Shown: one piece after another, positions 18,754 to 28,129 of the stretch | Layout: every line of letters starts with the position of its first letter | Position numbering within the stretch: the first letter of the stretch is position 1 | NCBI GenBank assembly: GCA_007128135.1 | Contig: SKYA01000011.1 | Coordinates: forward strand, 1-46,538 | Source: Paracoccaceae bacterium | Lineage (GTDB): Bacteria; Pseudomonadota; Alphaproteobacteria; Rhodobacterales; Rhodobacteraceae | Direction of reading: 5' to 3' | Length of the DNA: 46,538 nucleotides | The notes under the pieces: generated by a model | Databases searched by the model: none | What the model saw: only the letters and a program-made list of their open reading frames with translations | What the model was told of the DNA's origin: nothing | Translations under genes and position numbers: made by a program

Positions 18754-20571
18754 TCATAACCCATTTGGGCTATGCCGGGAGGTTTGCCGCAGAATTTTGG
18801 ATACCTGGTCCAGAACATCGCGCCATCGGGCAAACAGTACCAACTGGCCGCAATCGGGAAAGATGCGGAAGTCGATCCAGTCATGCTCGTGCTGGAATTC
18901 GCGCAGCGTGGCCGGTGGCACCTGCGGGTCCTGCAGACCATTGAAAAAGATCACCGGCAGCTTGCCACGCACCTGCGCCACATCCTCTGACCAGTCGCTG
19001 TTCTGGCGCCCCAGAATCATCCGGGTAAAGGCCTCATGCGCCGAGAAACTCTCGGTCAGTGCAGCCTCCGACCCGATCACCATGGCATCGAAGACATCTT
19101 CCTGCTCGAAGACGTGCAGATCGACCGCGCAGTTGCCGTAGATGGCATGAATGAAGCCGCGCTTGCCGATCCGGCGCGCAAGCGCAAATCCGGCCTTGAC
19201 CATGAACGGCAGCAGATGCGGTGTGTAGCGCGCGCTTGCGATGATGAAGCGATACCATTTCTCCATCCGCTCGATCTGTTCGCGCCGTGTCATCGGCAGC
19301 ACGCCCGCACAGGCGATGAGGGCCGAGAACCGCTCGGGCCTGGCACGCCCAAGCTGGAAGGCGAAGAAACTGTCGCTGCCGAAACTGACAACAGGGCATT
19401 GCGTGACACATTGCGCATCGAGGATCTGCAGCACATCCTGCACCACGGCCAGGTCATAATCCTGCCCTTCCGGCAGCGGGTCGGAAAAGCCGTAGCCCGC
19501 GCGCACCGGCACGATCACGCGCATTCCGCGGGCCTCGGCCTCGGCCTCCATCCGCGCGGGCCAGCGCAGCAGCGCGTAATCTGCAGGCAGATAGAGCACG
19601 GGAGACCCGGCCGGGTCTCCCAGGAGCAGGTAATCGAGCCTGCGCCCGTCCACGGTGGTCAGCGAATGATAAGGCCGTTCATACAACCCCCCCGCGCCGC
19701 GCGAAACCTGCCGCGGTCCCGGATCGGCGCGCAGGGTCAGATCGACCATGTCCATCATCGACAGCACCAGCCGCACGAGTTCGACCTGCGAATGGGTCTC
19801 GGTCTTCATCAGGATCGCGCGCAACTGTGCCCGCACCGTGTTGAGCGACCGCGCGCGGCTTTGCGCGATCTCGGCCAGCGACAGCCCCCGGACAAGGGCC
19901 GCGATGATATCGGTCTCGGCCGAGGTCAGGTCGAACGCCTCGCGCAGGAGCGCATCGAACCCGCAAGGCCAGTGCAGCAGACTGGTGGCGGCGAGGACAA
20001 GCGCGCTGCCATCGCCCCCCGTGCAGCGTTGCAGACGCAGCACGAGTATCTGTCCCAGGCGCGACGCTTCAAGCCGCAGCATCGCAGTCTCGGGCCCGGC
20101 AGGGGCAAGCAACGCGGCAACGCGATCATGCAGCTCATGGCGATCCTCGGTCGCGATCGGAAGGTCCTGAAGATACCCCCCCTCGGACAGGCCGAGCCCG
20201 TCCTGCGCCGCCGGATTGACCGCCAGCACCTGCCCCCTGGCGCCGATCACGAAGCCGGCTGTCCGGCCCAGAGGAGCAAGAAGCGTCGCAAGGGTCTCGG
20301 TCCGGTTGGTGGTCCGCTGCGCAAGACGGTCGAGAAAGACGCTGGCGCGCGCAAAATGCGCCTCGATCTCGGGGTCGTCCAGCAATGGCGGGGTGTCCAG
20401 CCCGGCCTGACCGCGCAGCGGCGCCAGTACGCTTTCCCACTGATCGAGCAGTTGTTCGAGCCGTGTCGGGTCGAGCGCCACATCATAGATCCGGCTGATT
20501 GTTCCCCGAAGATCGGGTGCGGCATCGTGCACGGGTCCTGGGCGCAGCCGCGCGAAGGGAGTCGCCATCAT
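18754..20571 (-). CDS. LuxR-type HTH regulator fused to a catalytically dead alpha/beta-hydrolase domain
   Basis: The 605-residue protein has three parts. Residues about 20-200 are a PAS-like sensor region (GFVIGARGQVLAVNPAAQ at 106-123). Residues 212-275 are a LuxR-type HTH (DLTSAETDIIAALVRGLSLA, then the recognition helix SLNTVRAQLRAIL). Residues about 300-600 have the alpha/beta-hydrolase fold (VLYLPADY, RVIVPVRAGYGFSDP, CPVVSFGSD, FFNGLQDP). Gapless alignment of the nucleophile elbow puts Gly398 where the catalytic Ser should be, and Gln576 replaces the catalytic His; the acid Asp548 remains. The domain is therefore probably a ligand sensor, not an enzyme. Two ATGs adjoin; the second (20568) has better spacing from GGAGG. 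It is divergent from an MFS transporter, a plausible target gene. Confidence 0.9.
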   Translation of the reverse strand: MMATPFARLRPGPVHDAAPDLRGTISRIYDVALDPTRLEQLLDQWESVLAPLRGQAGLDTPPLLDDPEIEAHFARASVFLDRLAQRTTNRTETLATLLAPLGRTAGFVIGARGQVLAVNPAAQDGLGLSEGGYLQDLPIATEDRHELHDRVAALLAPAGPETAMLRLEASRLGQILVLRLQRCTGGDGSALVLAATSLLHWPCGFDALLREAFDLTSAETDIIAALVRGLSLAEIAQSRARSLNTVRAQLRAILMKTETHSQVELVRLVLSMMDMVDLTLRADPGPRQVSRGAGGLYERPYHSLTTVDGRRLDYLLLGDPAGSPVLYLPADYALLRWPARMEAEAEARGMRVIVPVRAGYGFSDPLPEGQDYDLAVVQDVLQILDAQCVTQCPVVSFGSDSFFAFQLGRARPERFSALIACAGVLPMTRREQIERMEKWYRFIIASARYTPHLLPFMVKAGFALARRIGKRGFIHAIYGNCAVDLHVFEQEDVFDAMVIGSEAALTESFSAHEAFTRMILGRQNSDWSEDVAQVRGKLPVIFFNGLQDPQVPPATLREFQHEHDWIDFRIFPDCGQLVLFARWRDVLDQVSKILRQTSRHSPNGL

Positions 20572-20865
20572 GCTGCCTCCTGGCAGGGGAGGTGCATCTT
20601 GTCACCTGTGCTCATCGGCAAGGCAGTGCCATTCATGACGCTGCGGGTCGCCAGCCTCTGCCAGCGCCCAAGGTGGAACGTCGCCGCCCTCGTTGCCTTC
20701 CGTCCCTGCATCCCCGACCTTCCGGCGTTTCGGCTGGACTGCACTGCCGACCCGCGTGATTCGCGCCGCATGTGATTTTTCCGACCTACAAGATATTTCG
20801 CTTCCCAGCGGTTGCCACCTCGACATTGCAAAAAAGCTGCGCCATAGCCAAGGGCTGTCCCGTCA

Positions 20866-22125
20866 ATGACCGCTCATGCCATGCCGCAGCCACCCCGCGC
20901 CCCGCTGATGACGCCTGTCCTGATCGGAGGCTGCGTCATCATCCTGACCAGCTTCGCCATCCGTGCAAGTTTCGGGGTGTTCCAGATCCCGATCGCGGAG
21001 GAGTTTGGCTGGCTGCGCGCCGAATTCTCGCTGGCCATCGCAATCCAGAACCTGGCCTGGGGAATAGGCCAGCCGATCTTCGGTGCCCTTGCCGAGCGCT
21101 TCGGCGACCGGCGGGCCATCGTGCTCGGGGCGCTGATCTATGTGCTGGGCCTCGTGCTTTCGGCCTTCGCGGTGACCCCCGGGGCGCACCAGATGCTCGA
21201 GATCCTCGTGGGATTCGGGATCGCCGGAACCGGTTTCGGGCTGATCCTTGCAGTGGTGGGGCGCGCTGCTTCGGACGAGAATCGCAGCCTTGCGCTCGGG
21301 GTCGCAACCGCCGCCGGGAGTGCGGGTCAGGTGGTCGGCCCGCCTCTGGCAGAGATCCTTCTGGGCTTCCATTCATGGCAGACGGTCTTCATTCTGTTTG
21401 CGGGCGCGGTGCTGCTGTCGCTGATGGTGCTGCCTATGATGCGCGCCCCGACGCCTGCACACGCGGGCGCGCACGAGCAGAGCATGGGCACGGCGCTGAC
21501 CCAGGCCTTCCGTGACCCGAGCTTCACGCTGATCTTCCTGGGCTTCTTTTCATGCGGCTATCAGCTTGCCTTCATCACTGCGCATTTCCCGGCCATGGTG
21601 ACCGAAATGTGCGGCCCGATCGCGCCGGACGGCATGCTGGCGGGTTTCGGGATCACCACCACCTCTGCGCTAGGCGCAGTGGCGATCTCGCTGATCGGAC
21701 TGGCCAATATCGCAGGGACGCTGGCCGCGGCCTGGGCAGGCAAACGCTATTCGAAGAAGAAACTGCTCGCCTCGATCTACATGGCGCGCACGGTCGTGGC
21801 GGCGGCCTTCATCCTGGCACCGATCACACCCGGATCAGTGCTCCTCTTCTCGCTCCTGATGGGCGCGCTCTGGCTGGCAACCGTGCCGCTGACCTCGGGG
21901 CTGATCGCACATATCTATGGGCTGCGCTACATGGGAACGCTGTTCGGGCTGGTGTTCTTCAGCCATCAGCTGGGCAGTTTCCTGGGCGTCTGGCTGGGCG
22001 GCAGGCTGTATGACCTGCATGGCGACTATACCCTTGTATGGTGGGTCGGCGTCGGCGTCGGGCTGTTCTCTGCACTTGTGCATCTGCCGGTGCAGGAGCG
22101 CGCGCTCAACCTGCGCCCTGCGTGA
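20866..22125 (+). CDS. MFS transporter (monocarboxylate/oxalate-formate antiporter-like)
   Basis: The 419-residue protein has twelve predicted membrane helices in two six-helix halves with a cytoplasmic loop at about residues 195-215. The loop after helix 2 reads GALAERFGDRRAIV, matching the MFS signature GxxxDRxGRR. The N-terminal half (SFGVFQIPIAEEFGWLRAEFS) resembles the oxalate/formate-antiporter and monocarboxylate groups, so the substrate is probably a small carboxylate, but this is inference. It is transcribed away from the LuxR-hydrolase regulator, with 294 bases between, so regulation by that protein is plausible. No strong ribosome-binding site is seen at ATG 20866; an in-frame ATG five codons later is an alternative. 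Confidence 0.88.
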   Translation: MTAHAMPQPPRAPLMTPVLIGGCVIILTSFAIRASFGVFQIPIAEEFGWLRAEFSLAIAIQNLAWGIGQPIFGALAERFGDRRAIVLGALIYVLGLVLSAFAVTPGAHQMLEILVGFGIAGTGFGLILAVVGRAASDENRSLALGVATAAGSAGQVVGPPLAEILLGFHSWQTVFILFAGAVLLSLMVLPMMRAPTPAHAGAHEQSMGTALTQAFRDPSFTLIFLGFFSCGYQLAFITAHFPAMVTEMCGPIAPDGMLAGFGITTTSALGAVAISLIGLANIAGTLAAAWAGKRYSKKKLLASIYMARTVVAAAFILAPITPGSVLLFSLLMGALWLATVPLTSGLIAHIYGLRYMGTLFGLVFFSHQLGSFLGVWLGGRLYDLHGDYTLVWWVGVGVGLFSALVHLPVQERALNLRPA

Positions 22126-22163
22126 CCGGCACGTCGCGTTTGAGTATTTCTGGCAAGATGAAG

Positions 22164-23339
22164 TCAGAACCGGGCAGCATGAGCGCCGGCCCAATGCCCG
22201 GTCGCAAGGCAGGCAGTGAGCAGATAACCGCCAGTCGGCGCTTCCCAGTCGAGCATCTCTCCTGCTGCGAAGACACCTGGCCAGTCGCGCAGCATGAGCG
22301 TGTCGGTCAGTGCCGCACGACAGATGCCGCCCGCTGTCGAGATCGCCTCGTCCAGCGGACGCGGGCCCGAAAGCGGGACAGGCAGCGCCTTGAGGCATTC
22401 GGCCAGCGCCATCGGCTCGGCGGGGAGCGGACGGGCGCATTCCAGCAGAAGTGCCAGTCGCGCCCCGCCAAGCCCGAGCGCGCGGCGCAGCCGGTTCTTC
22501 TGCGAGAGTTTCGCAGGCTGGCGGGCAAGGCTGCGGGCAATGGCATCGCGGGAGCGATCAGGGAAGAGGTCGATCACCAGCGGCGCCCCCTCGCGCAGCG
22601 CCCGAGAGAGTGCGTAGATCCCGCCGCCCTCGACCCCCCCCGCGGAAAGGCTGAATTCGGCGCGGATCGAGTGCGTGCCCGCCGCAAGACAGACCCCCTT
22701 GACGGGGGCGCCGAAATGCGGGGCCATATGGGCAGACCATGCGACCCGAAACCCCATATTGGCAGGCTGGAAGGGCGCAAGCGCAATGCCTCGCGCGGAC
22801 AGATGCGTGCTCCATGCGCCATCCGAGCCCAGCCGTGCCCAGCTTGCCCCTCCGAGTGCCAGCACGGTTGCGCGCGGGGCAATCAGACGCGGACCGTCAG
22901 GGGTTGCGAAACCGAAGGCGCTGCCCTGCCAGCGCCAGTTGCGGCGCAACTCGACCCCCAGCCGGTCCAGCCGCTCGAGCCAGGCCCGCAGCAGCGGCGA
23001 GGCTTTCATCACCTGCGGAAAGACCCGTCCCGAGGACCCGGTGAAGAGCGGTTGACCCAGCCCTTCGGCCCAGGCGCGGATCTGGTCCGGGCCAAAGGCG
23101 CGCAGCATCGGCGCCAGCCAGTCTGCCGCCTCGGTATAACTGGCGATCTGGTCCGCGAGCGGCGCGGCGTTCAGCAGGTTCAGACCTGATTTTCCTGCCA
23201 TCAGGAACTTGCGCGCGGGCGAGGGCCTGCCCTCGCAGATCACCACCTGCCGCCCGGCTCGTGCCATCACCTCGGCGGCCATCAGCCCGGCAGGACCCGC
23301 CCCGATCACCAGCGCGTCAAGAGATTCTCTCTGTGGCAT
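22164..23339 (-). CDS. BaiN/HI0933-type NAD(P)/FAD-dependent oxidoreductase (TIGR03862-like)
   Basis: The 391-residue flavoprotein begins with a Rossmann FAD motif (DALVIGAGPAGLMAAEVMARAG, with GAGPAG at about residues 13-18). GRPSPARKFLMAGKSGLNLLN is characteristic of the HI0933/BaiN group. The C-terminal FAD closure reads GVFAAGEMLDWEAPTGGYLL. The substrate is unknown; related proteins include bile-acid reductases and many uncharacterised enzymes. The start at 23339 follows AGGGGATGGA; a longer frame from 23426 crosses the promoter of the divergent gene. It is convergent with the MFS gene, 38 bases apart. Confidence 0.88.
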   Translation of the reverse strand: MPQRESLDALVIGAGPAGLMAAEVMARAGRQVVICEGRPSPARKFLMAGKSGLNLLNAAPLADQIASYTEAADWLAPMLRAFGPDQIRAWAEGLGQPLFTGSSGRVFPQVMKASPLLRAWLERLDRLGVELRRNWRWQGSAFGFATPDGPRLIAPRATVLALGGASWARLGSDGAWSTHLSARGIALAPFQPANMGFRVAWSAHMAPHFGAPVKGVCLAAGTHSIRAEFSLSAGGVEGGGIYALSRALREGAPLVIDLFPDRSRDAIARSLARQPAKLSQKNRLRRALGLGGARLALLLECARPLPAEPMALAECLKALPVPLSGPRPLDEAISTAGGICRAALTDTLMLRDWPGVFAAGEMLDWEAPTGGYLLTACLATGHWAGAHAARF

Positions 23340-23377
23340 TCCATCCCCTTTGACGGTTTCGTGAGAGGCGCCACTTA

Positions 23378-23406
23378 TTGTGAAACCCCGACGCCTGGTA
23401 CATATT
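23378..23406 (+). promoter_or_regulatory. Possible sigma-70 promoter for the EEP-family gene
   Basis: TTGTGA (23378-23383), a 17-base spacer and CATATT (23401-23406) end 28 bases before ATG 23435. Confidence 0.45.
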
Positions 23407-23434
23407 GGGTGCAGGTGCGCAAACACGAAGGCCC

Positions 23435-24172
23435 ATGTCCGATCTGATCGTCAGTTCCTACAACATCCACAAGGCAGTCGGAACCGACATGCGGCGTGAC
23501 CCCGAGCGCACGGTCCGGGTGATCGGCGAACTGGGGGCCGACATTGTCGCGCTTCAGGAAGTGGACCGACGCTTCGGCGACCGGCGTGGCGTGCTCGACC
23601 CCGACATTCTGCGCGCCACCACGGGCCTGTCGCCCGTCATGCTGACCGACCGTCTCGGGGAGCGGGCGCATGGCTGGCACGGCAACCTCTTGCTGTTGCG
23701 TGGGGCCGAGGTCGAAGCTGCGCGCGCGGTCACCCTGCCGGGGCTGGAGCCGCGCGGCGCGATTGTCGCGGATATCCGCATTGCAGGGCAGCCGCTGCGG
23801 GTGATCGCGGCGCATCTGGGGCTGCTGCACCAGTCGCGCCTGTTGCAGGCGCGGTTTCTTTCGAGAGAGATCGAGGGAGGCGACGGGCGGCCCACGATGG
23901 TCATGGGCGATTTCAACGAATGGCGGCTGGGCGCGGGGTGCTCGCTGATGCCGCTCAGACGCGAATTGCGCGCGGTCAAGCGTTCTGCCCGGACCATTGC
24001 AAGTTTTCCCGCGCAGATGCCGGTTCTGCCGCTTGACCGGATCATCGGCTGCCGCAAGGCCGAGATCGGCGACCTGCGCGCCCATGACAGCGCACTTGCG
24101 CGCAAGGCCTCTGACCATCTGCCCATCCGCGCGGCCCTGCGCTTGCCCCAGACCCAAAGCGCGGTTATGTGA
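23435..24172 (+). CDS. Endonuclease/exonuclease/phosphatase-family protein
   Basis: The 245-residue protein carries the ordered EEP motifs: SSYNIHKAVG (residues 6-15), the metal-binding Glu in IVALQEVDRRF (about 38-48), MGDFNEWRLG (about 158-167, Asp and Asn of the active site) and the final KASDHLPI (about 229-236). EEP enzymes cleave phosphodiesters or phosphomonoesters of nucleic acids or lipids in a Mg2+-dependent manner; the substrate is open. No signal peptide or membrane helix is visible, so it is cytosolic. The start at 23435 follows GAAGG; a frame from 23405 starts within the predicted promoter. miaB follows by 30 bases and may be co-transcribed. Confidence 0.9.
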   Translation: MSDLIVSSYNIHKAVGTDMRRDPERTVRVIGELGADIVALQEVDRRFGDRRGVLDPDILRATTGLSPVMLTDRLGERAHGWHGNLLLLRGAEVEAARAVTLPGLEPRGAIVADIRIAGQPLRVIAAHLGLLHQSRLLQARFLSREIEGGDGRPTMVMGDFNEWRLGAGCSLMPLRRELRAVKRSARTIASFPAQMPVLPLDRIIGCRKAEIGDLRAHDSALARKASDHLPIRAALRLPQTQSAVM

Positions 24173-24202
24173 GCGCCAGTTCCCAACACAGGCGACCTGC
24201 TC

Positions 24203-25525
24203 ATGGCCGAGGCCAGGAAACTCTACATCAAGACCTATGGCTGTCAGATGAACGTCTATGACAGCGAGCGGATGGCCGAGGCGCTGGGCGCCTCGGGCTA
24301 TGAGGTGACCGACGCACCCGAGCAGGCCGACATGATCCTGCTCAACACCTGCCATATCCGCGAGAAGGCCGCCGAGAAGGTCTATTCCGAACTTGGACGG
24401 CTCAAGCCGCTGAAGGCTGCCAATCCCGATCTCAGGATCGGGGTGGCGGGTTGCGTCGCACAGGCCGAGGGCGAGGAAATCATGCGCCGTCAGCCGCTGG
24501 TCGATCTGGTGGTGGGCCCGCAGACCTATCACCGCCTGCCCGCGATGGAGGCTGCCGTGCGCGCGGGTGAACGCGCCGTGGACACCGAGTTTCCCCAAGA
24601 GGACAAGTTCGAGCACCTGCCGCGGACACCGCGCACGCGCCGTGCGCCGGTGGCGTTCCTGACCGTGCAGGAAGGCTGCGACAAGTTCTGCGCCTTCTGC
24701 GTCGTGCCCTATACGCGCGGGGCCGAGGTCTCGCGGCCGGTCGAACGCGTGCTGCGCGAGGCCCGCGATCTGGTCGAACGCGGCGTGCGCGAAATCACGC
24801 TGCTGGGGCAGAACGTCAATGCCTATCATGGTGCAGGCGCGGGCGGCACATGGGGGCTGGCGCGGCTCATTCGAGAGATGGCACGCATCGACGGGCTGGA
24901 GCGCATCCGGTTTACCACCTCGCATCCCAATGACATGGAGGATGAGCTGATCGCCGCGCATGGCGACGAGCCCAAGCTGATGCCCTATCTGCATCTGCCG
25001 GTGCAGTCCGGCAGTGACCGTATCCTCAAGGCCATGAACCGCAAGCACACCGCCGAGCAGTATCTGCGGCTGGTCGAGCGGCTGCGCGCGGCGCGGCCCG
25101 ATCTGCTGCTGTCGGGTGATTTCATCGTGGGCTTTCCGGGCGAGGCCGAGGCCGATTTCGAGGCCACGATGGCACTTGTGCGCGAAGTCGGCTACGGGCA
25201 GGCGTTCAGCTTCAAGTATTCTGCCCGTCCCGGCACACCCGCCGCCGAGCGGGCGGGCGTGCCTGACGAGGTCGCCGCGGAGCGGCTGCAACGCCTGCAG
25301 GCGTTGCTGACCGAACAGCAGCGCGCCGTGCAGCAGGGCATGGTGGGGCGCGAGGTCTCGGTCCTGTTCGAGAAACCGGGGCGGCTTCCGGGCCAGATGG
25401 TGGGCAAGTCCGAGTATCTGCACGCAGTCCACGTGGCCGACCCGCTTGCCGTTCCGGGCCGGATCGCGCGGGTACGCATCACCCAAAGCGGGCCGAATTC
25501 GCTGGGCGGGGTGATGGCCACGTGA
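24203..25525 (+). CDS. miaB: tRNA-2-methylthio-N6-dimethylallyladenosine synthase MiaB
   Basis: The 440-residue radical-SAM methylthiotransferase converts i6A37 to ms2i6A37 in tRNAs reading UNN codons. The N-terminal UPF0004 domain has three cluster cysteines (TYGCQMN at 11-17, LNTCHIRE and [10 protein letters not shown]). The radical-SAM CxxxCxxC is in [17 protein letters not shown] (about 157-173). The C-terminal TRAM domain (about 370-440) is thought to bind RNA. Length is typical. It begins the conserved block miaB-phoH-ybeY-corC-lnt. The start ATG has only a weak ribosome-binding site. Confidence 0.97.
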   Translation: MAEARKLYIKTYGCQMNVYDSERMAEALGASGYEVTDAPEQADMILLNTCHIREKAAEKVYSELGRLKPLKAANPDLRIGVAGCVAQAEGEEIMRRQPLVDLVVGPQTYHRLPAMEAAVRAGERAVDTEFPQEDKFEHLPRTPRTRRAPVAFLTVQEGCDKFCAFCVVPYTRGAEVSRPVERVLREARDLVERGVREITLLGQNVNAYHGAGAGGTWGLARLIREMARIDGLERIRFTTSHPNDMEDELIAAHGDEPKLMPYLHLPVQSGSDRILKAMNRKHTAEQYLRLVERLRAARPDLLLSGDFIVGFPGEAEADFEATMALVREVGYGQAFSFKYSARPGTPAAERAGVPDEVAAERLQRLQALLTEQQRAVQQGMVGREVSVLFEKPGRLPGQMVGKSEYLHAVHVADPLAVPGRIARVRITQSGPNSLGGVMAT

Positions 25526-25560
25526 ACGGACTGTGCCATATATTGTGGCCAGCACGCAAT

Positions 25561-25582
25561 AAACCGCTGGCCATGGCGGTTT
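25561..25582. other. Stem-loop between miaB and phoH
   Basis: AAACCGC (25561-25567) pairs with GCGGTTT (25576-25582) around an eight-base loop, 36 bases after the miaB stop. With only three T residues it could be a weak terminator or an mRNA-processing element rather than a full stop. Confidence 0.4.
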
Positions 25583-25685
25583 CGGACCGCTGCTGCGGAA
25601 AACAGTGCTTGCGCCCGCACAAGACGCTTGGCAGCATGAAGCCATCGACTCGCGGCTCTTTACACGGCCTCAATGGGAGACATGC

Positions 25686-26699
25686 TTGGGCATCAGCGCC
25701 TTGACCCCCCCGACCCCCGATACCGGACATGCGCCCGCGCATCTGGAGTTTTCGGACAATCGTCTGCTGGTCGATCTGTGTGGTGAATATGACCGCAACC
25801 TGACCCATCTGGAAAGCCAGCTAGGCGTGCAGATCATCCGGCGCGGCAACCTGCTCGACATCATGGGGCCACAGGAGGCACGCGCGCAGGCGCAGCGCAT
25901 TCTCGAGACGCTCTATCAGTCACTCGAAGAGGGCCGCAGCATCGAGCAGGGCGACATTGCTGCGCTGATCCGCATGGGCACGCCGGCAGCGACCGAGGGC
26001 CCCGAGGGCCAGCTCGAGATGTTCCGCACCGGCCAACTCGAAATCCGGACCCGCAAGAAGATGATCGCGCCCCGCACCCGGGCACAGCAGGCCTATACGC
26101 GCGCGCTGCTCGACACCGAGCTGAATTTCGGCATCGGCCCCGCCGGAACCGGCAAGACCTATATCGCAGTGGCCGTGGCTGTGCAGATGTTCTCCGACGG
26201 GCTGGTGGACAAGATCATCCTGTCGCGCCCGGCGGTCGAGGCGGGAGAGCGGCTGGGCTTCCTGCCTGGCGACATGAAGGAAAAGGTCGATCCCTACATG
26301 CAGCCGCTCTATGACGCGCTGAACGATTTCCTGCCTGGCAAGCAGTTGCAAAAGCTGATGGAGGAACGCCGCATCGAGATTGCACCGCTGGCCTTCATGC
26401 GCGGGCGGACACTCTCCAATGCCTTCATCGTGCTCGACGAGGCGCAGAACGCGACCGAGATGCAGATGAAGATGTTCCTCACCCGCCTGGGCGAAGGCTC
26501 GCGCATGGTCATCACCGGCGACCGGTCGCAGGTGGACCTGCCGCGCGGTGTGCAGTCGGGCCTGCGCGCGGCCGAGCGCATCCTGGACGGGGTCGCGGGG
26601 ATCAGCTTCAGCTATTTCACCTCGGATGACGTGGTGCGCCACCCGCTGGTCGCGCGGATCATCAAGGCCTACGAGCAGGACGAAGCCGGCAGTGCCTGA
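25686..26699 (+). CDS. ybeZ: PhoH-family ATPase (PhoH-like protein YbeZ)
   Basis: The 337-residue P-loop protein has an N-terminal RNA-binding-like segment (about residues 20-90, VDLCGEYDRNLTHLESQLGVQIIRR) and an ATPase domain. Walker A is FGIGPAGTGKTY (about 149-160), Walker B is FIVLDEAQNA and sensor motifs VITGDRSQVDLP follow. YbeZ works with the endoribonuclease YbeY in rRNA maturation and ribosome quality control. I chose TTG 25686 because GGGAG lies six bases upstream and the conserved sequence begins shortly after; a GTG at 25605 would give 364 residues, and the nearer ATG is out of frame. Its stop overlaps the ybeY start by eight bases, showing coupling. Confidence 0.93.
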   Translation: MGISALTPPTPDTGHAPAHLEFSDNRLLVDLCGEYDRNLTHLESQLGVQIIRRGNLLDIMGPQEARAQAQRILETLYQSLEEGRSIEQGDIAALIRMGTPAATEGPEGQLEMFRTGQLEIRTRKKMIAPRTRAQQAYTRALLDTELNFGIGPAGTGKTYIAVAVAVQMFSDGLVDKIILSRPAVEAGERLGFLPGDMKEKVDPYMQPLYDALNDFLPGKQLQKLMEERRIEIAPLAFMRGRTLSNAFIVLDEAQNATEMQMKMFLTRLGEGSRMVITGDRSQVDLPRGVQSGLRAAERILDGVAGISFSYFTSDDVVRHPLVARIIKAYEQDEAGSA

Positions 26700-27222
26700 A
26701 CCTCTGGTCGCGCTGGTAATGGAGGATCCGCGCTGGAACGCGGATATGCTCGCACCCATGGCAGAGCGCGCGGCAGGCGCGACGCTGGCGCATCTGGGCC
26801 ATGCGACCTGCGGCTACGAGATTGCCCTGCTGGCCTGCGAGGATGCGCGCATCGCCGTGCTCAATGCCGATTTCCGGGGCAAAGCCCAACCGACCAATGT
26901 GCTGAGCTGGCCGGAATGGGACCTCGGTGCCGAAATGGACGGCGCCTTGCCCGATCCGCCTCCACCCGCAGACGTTGACGACCCTGAACCGCTGGGCAAT
27001 ATCGCGATGGCCCATGAGACCTGCACGCGCGAGGCCGCCGAACAGGGCAAGAGTCTCGAGGCACATCTGACCCATCTTGTCGTTCACTCCGTGTTGCATT
27101 TGCTGGGCTATGATCACATCCGTGACAAAGATGCCGCGCTGATGGAAGAAACCGAACGTCAGATACTTGCGCAACTAGGGGTCGCTGACCCATATGACGA
27201 TGCGGCCTCCGAGCCAGAGTAA
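26692..27222 (+). CDS. ybeY: Endoribonuclease YbeY (rRNA maturation factor)
   Basis: The 176-residue metalloprotein carries the UPF0054 signature HLVVHSVLHLLGYDH (about residues 127-141), in which three His bind zinc: HxxxHxxGYDH. Upstream, RIAVLNADFRGKAQPTNVLSWP is the conserved central strand region. YbeY matures 16S rRNA 3' ends and helps degrade defective ribosomes with PNPase or RNase R. The start is the GTG at 26692 overlapping the end of phoH; its product then begins MPEPLVALVMEDPRW. A Pro/Asp-rich insert (about 80-100) is more extended than in E. coli YbeY. Confidence 0.95.
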   Translation: MPEPLVALVMEDPRWNADMLAPMAERAAGATLAHLGHATCGYEIALLACEDARIAVLNADFRGKAQPTNVLSWPEWDLGAEMDGALPDPPPPADVDDPEPLGNIAMAHETCTREAAEQGKSLEAHLTHLVVHSVLHLLGYDHIRDKDAALMEETERQILAQLGVADPYDDAASEPE

Positions 27223-27237
27223 CGCCGGAAAGGAAAG

Positions 27238-28110
27238 ATGGGCGACACCACCGACGGATCTAGTGCGGCGCAGCGCGCGCAGGAAGATCCCAGAGAAACC
27301 GAGACGCGTGGCCTGTTTGGCCGCCTCTTCGATGCCTTGACCCCCGATGAAGACGAAGGTTCCGCCAGGGCCCGCGCACTGGGCGAGACCCTGCCCGGTC
27401 TGGCACGGCTGCAATACATGCGGGTTGAGGATGTCGCCATCCCCAAGGCCGAGATCGTCGCCATCGAGAAATCCGCCGAACTTGGCGATATCGTAGCGAC
27501 CTTCCGCGACTCGGGCTATTCGCGCATCCCGGTCTATGAGGAAACACTTGACCAGCCGCTGGGCCTGCTGCTGCTAAAGGATCTGGCGCTGCGCTACGGC
27601 TTCAATGGCCATCATGCGATCGACCTGCCGGACCTTCTGCGCCCGATCCTCTATGTGCCGCCTTCGATGACGCTTGCGGTGCTCTTGCGAAAGATGCAGG
27701 CGGAGCGGACGCATTTCGCGCTGGTGATCGACGAATATGGCGGGGTGGACGGGCTGGTCACGATCGAGGACCTGCTCGAGCAGGTCGTCGGCGAGATCGA
27801 GGACGAGCATGACACCGAAGAAGAGACCCAGATCCAGCATGAAGGCCCGGGTACGCTTCTGGTTGATGCGCGCACCCCCCTTGAAGATGTCGAGCGGATT
27901 CTGGGCATCAGCCTGACCGAAGGCGCGGAAGACGAAGAGATCGACTCGCTGGGCGGGCTGGTCTTCGTGCTCTCGGGCCGGGTGCCGGTGCGCGGTGAAG
28001 TGATCGCGCATCCGACAGGGCTCGAATTTGAAGTGGTCGAGGCCGATCCACGCCGCATCCAGCGCCTGCGCATCCATCTGCCCAAGGCCCTGCGCGACGC
28101 CGCGCAATGA
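27238..28110 (+). CDS. corC: CorC/HlyC-type CBS-domain protein
   Basis: The 290-residue cytosolic protein has two CBS domains (about residues 60-190, including VEDVAIPKAEI, GYSRIPVYEETLDQ and VIDEYGGVDGLVTIEDLLEQVVGEI) and a C-terminal CorC_HlyC transport-associated domain (about 205-285, ending GEVIAHPTGLEFEVVEADPRRIQRLRI). It lacks the DUF21 membrane domain found in larger relatives. In E. coli, CorC is linked to magnesium and cobalt resistance and is encoded between ybeY and lnt, the same order as here. Start ATG follows GGAAAGGAAAG. It is 15 bases after ybeY and about 20 bases before lnt. Confidence 0.93.
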   Translation: MGDTTDGSSAAQRAQEDPRETETRGLFGRLFDALTPDEDEGSARARALGETLPGLARLQYMRVEDVAIPKAEIVAIEKSAELGDIVATFRDSGYSRIPVYEETLDQPLGLLLLKDLALRYGFNGHHAIDLPDLLRPILYVPPSMTLAVLLRKMQAERTHFALVIDEYGGVDGLVTIEDLLEQVVGEIEDEHDTEEETQIQHEGPGTLLVDARTPLEDVERILGISLTEGAEDEEIDSLGGLVFVLSGRVPVRGEVIAHPTGLEFEVVEADPRRIQRLRIHLPKALRDAAQ

Positions 28111-28129
28111 GCCTTTCTTGCCTCGCATC

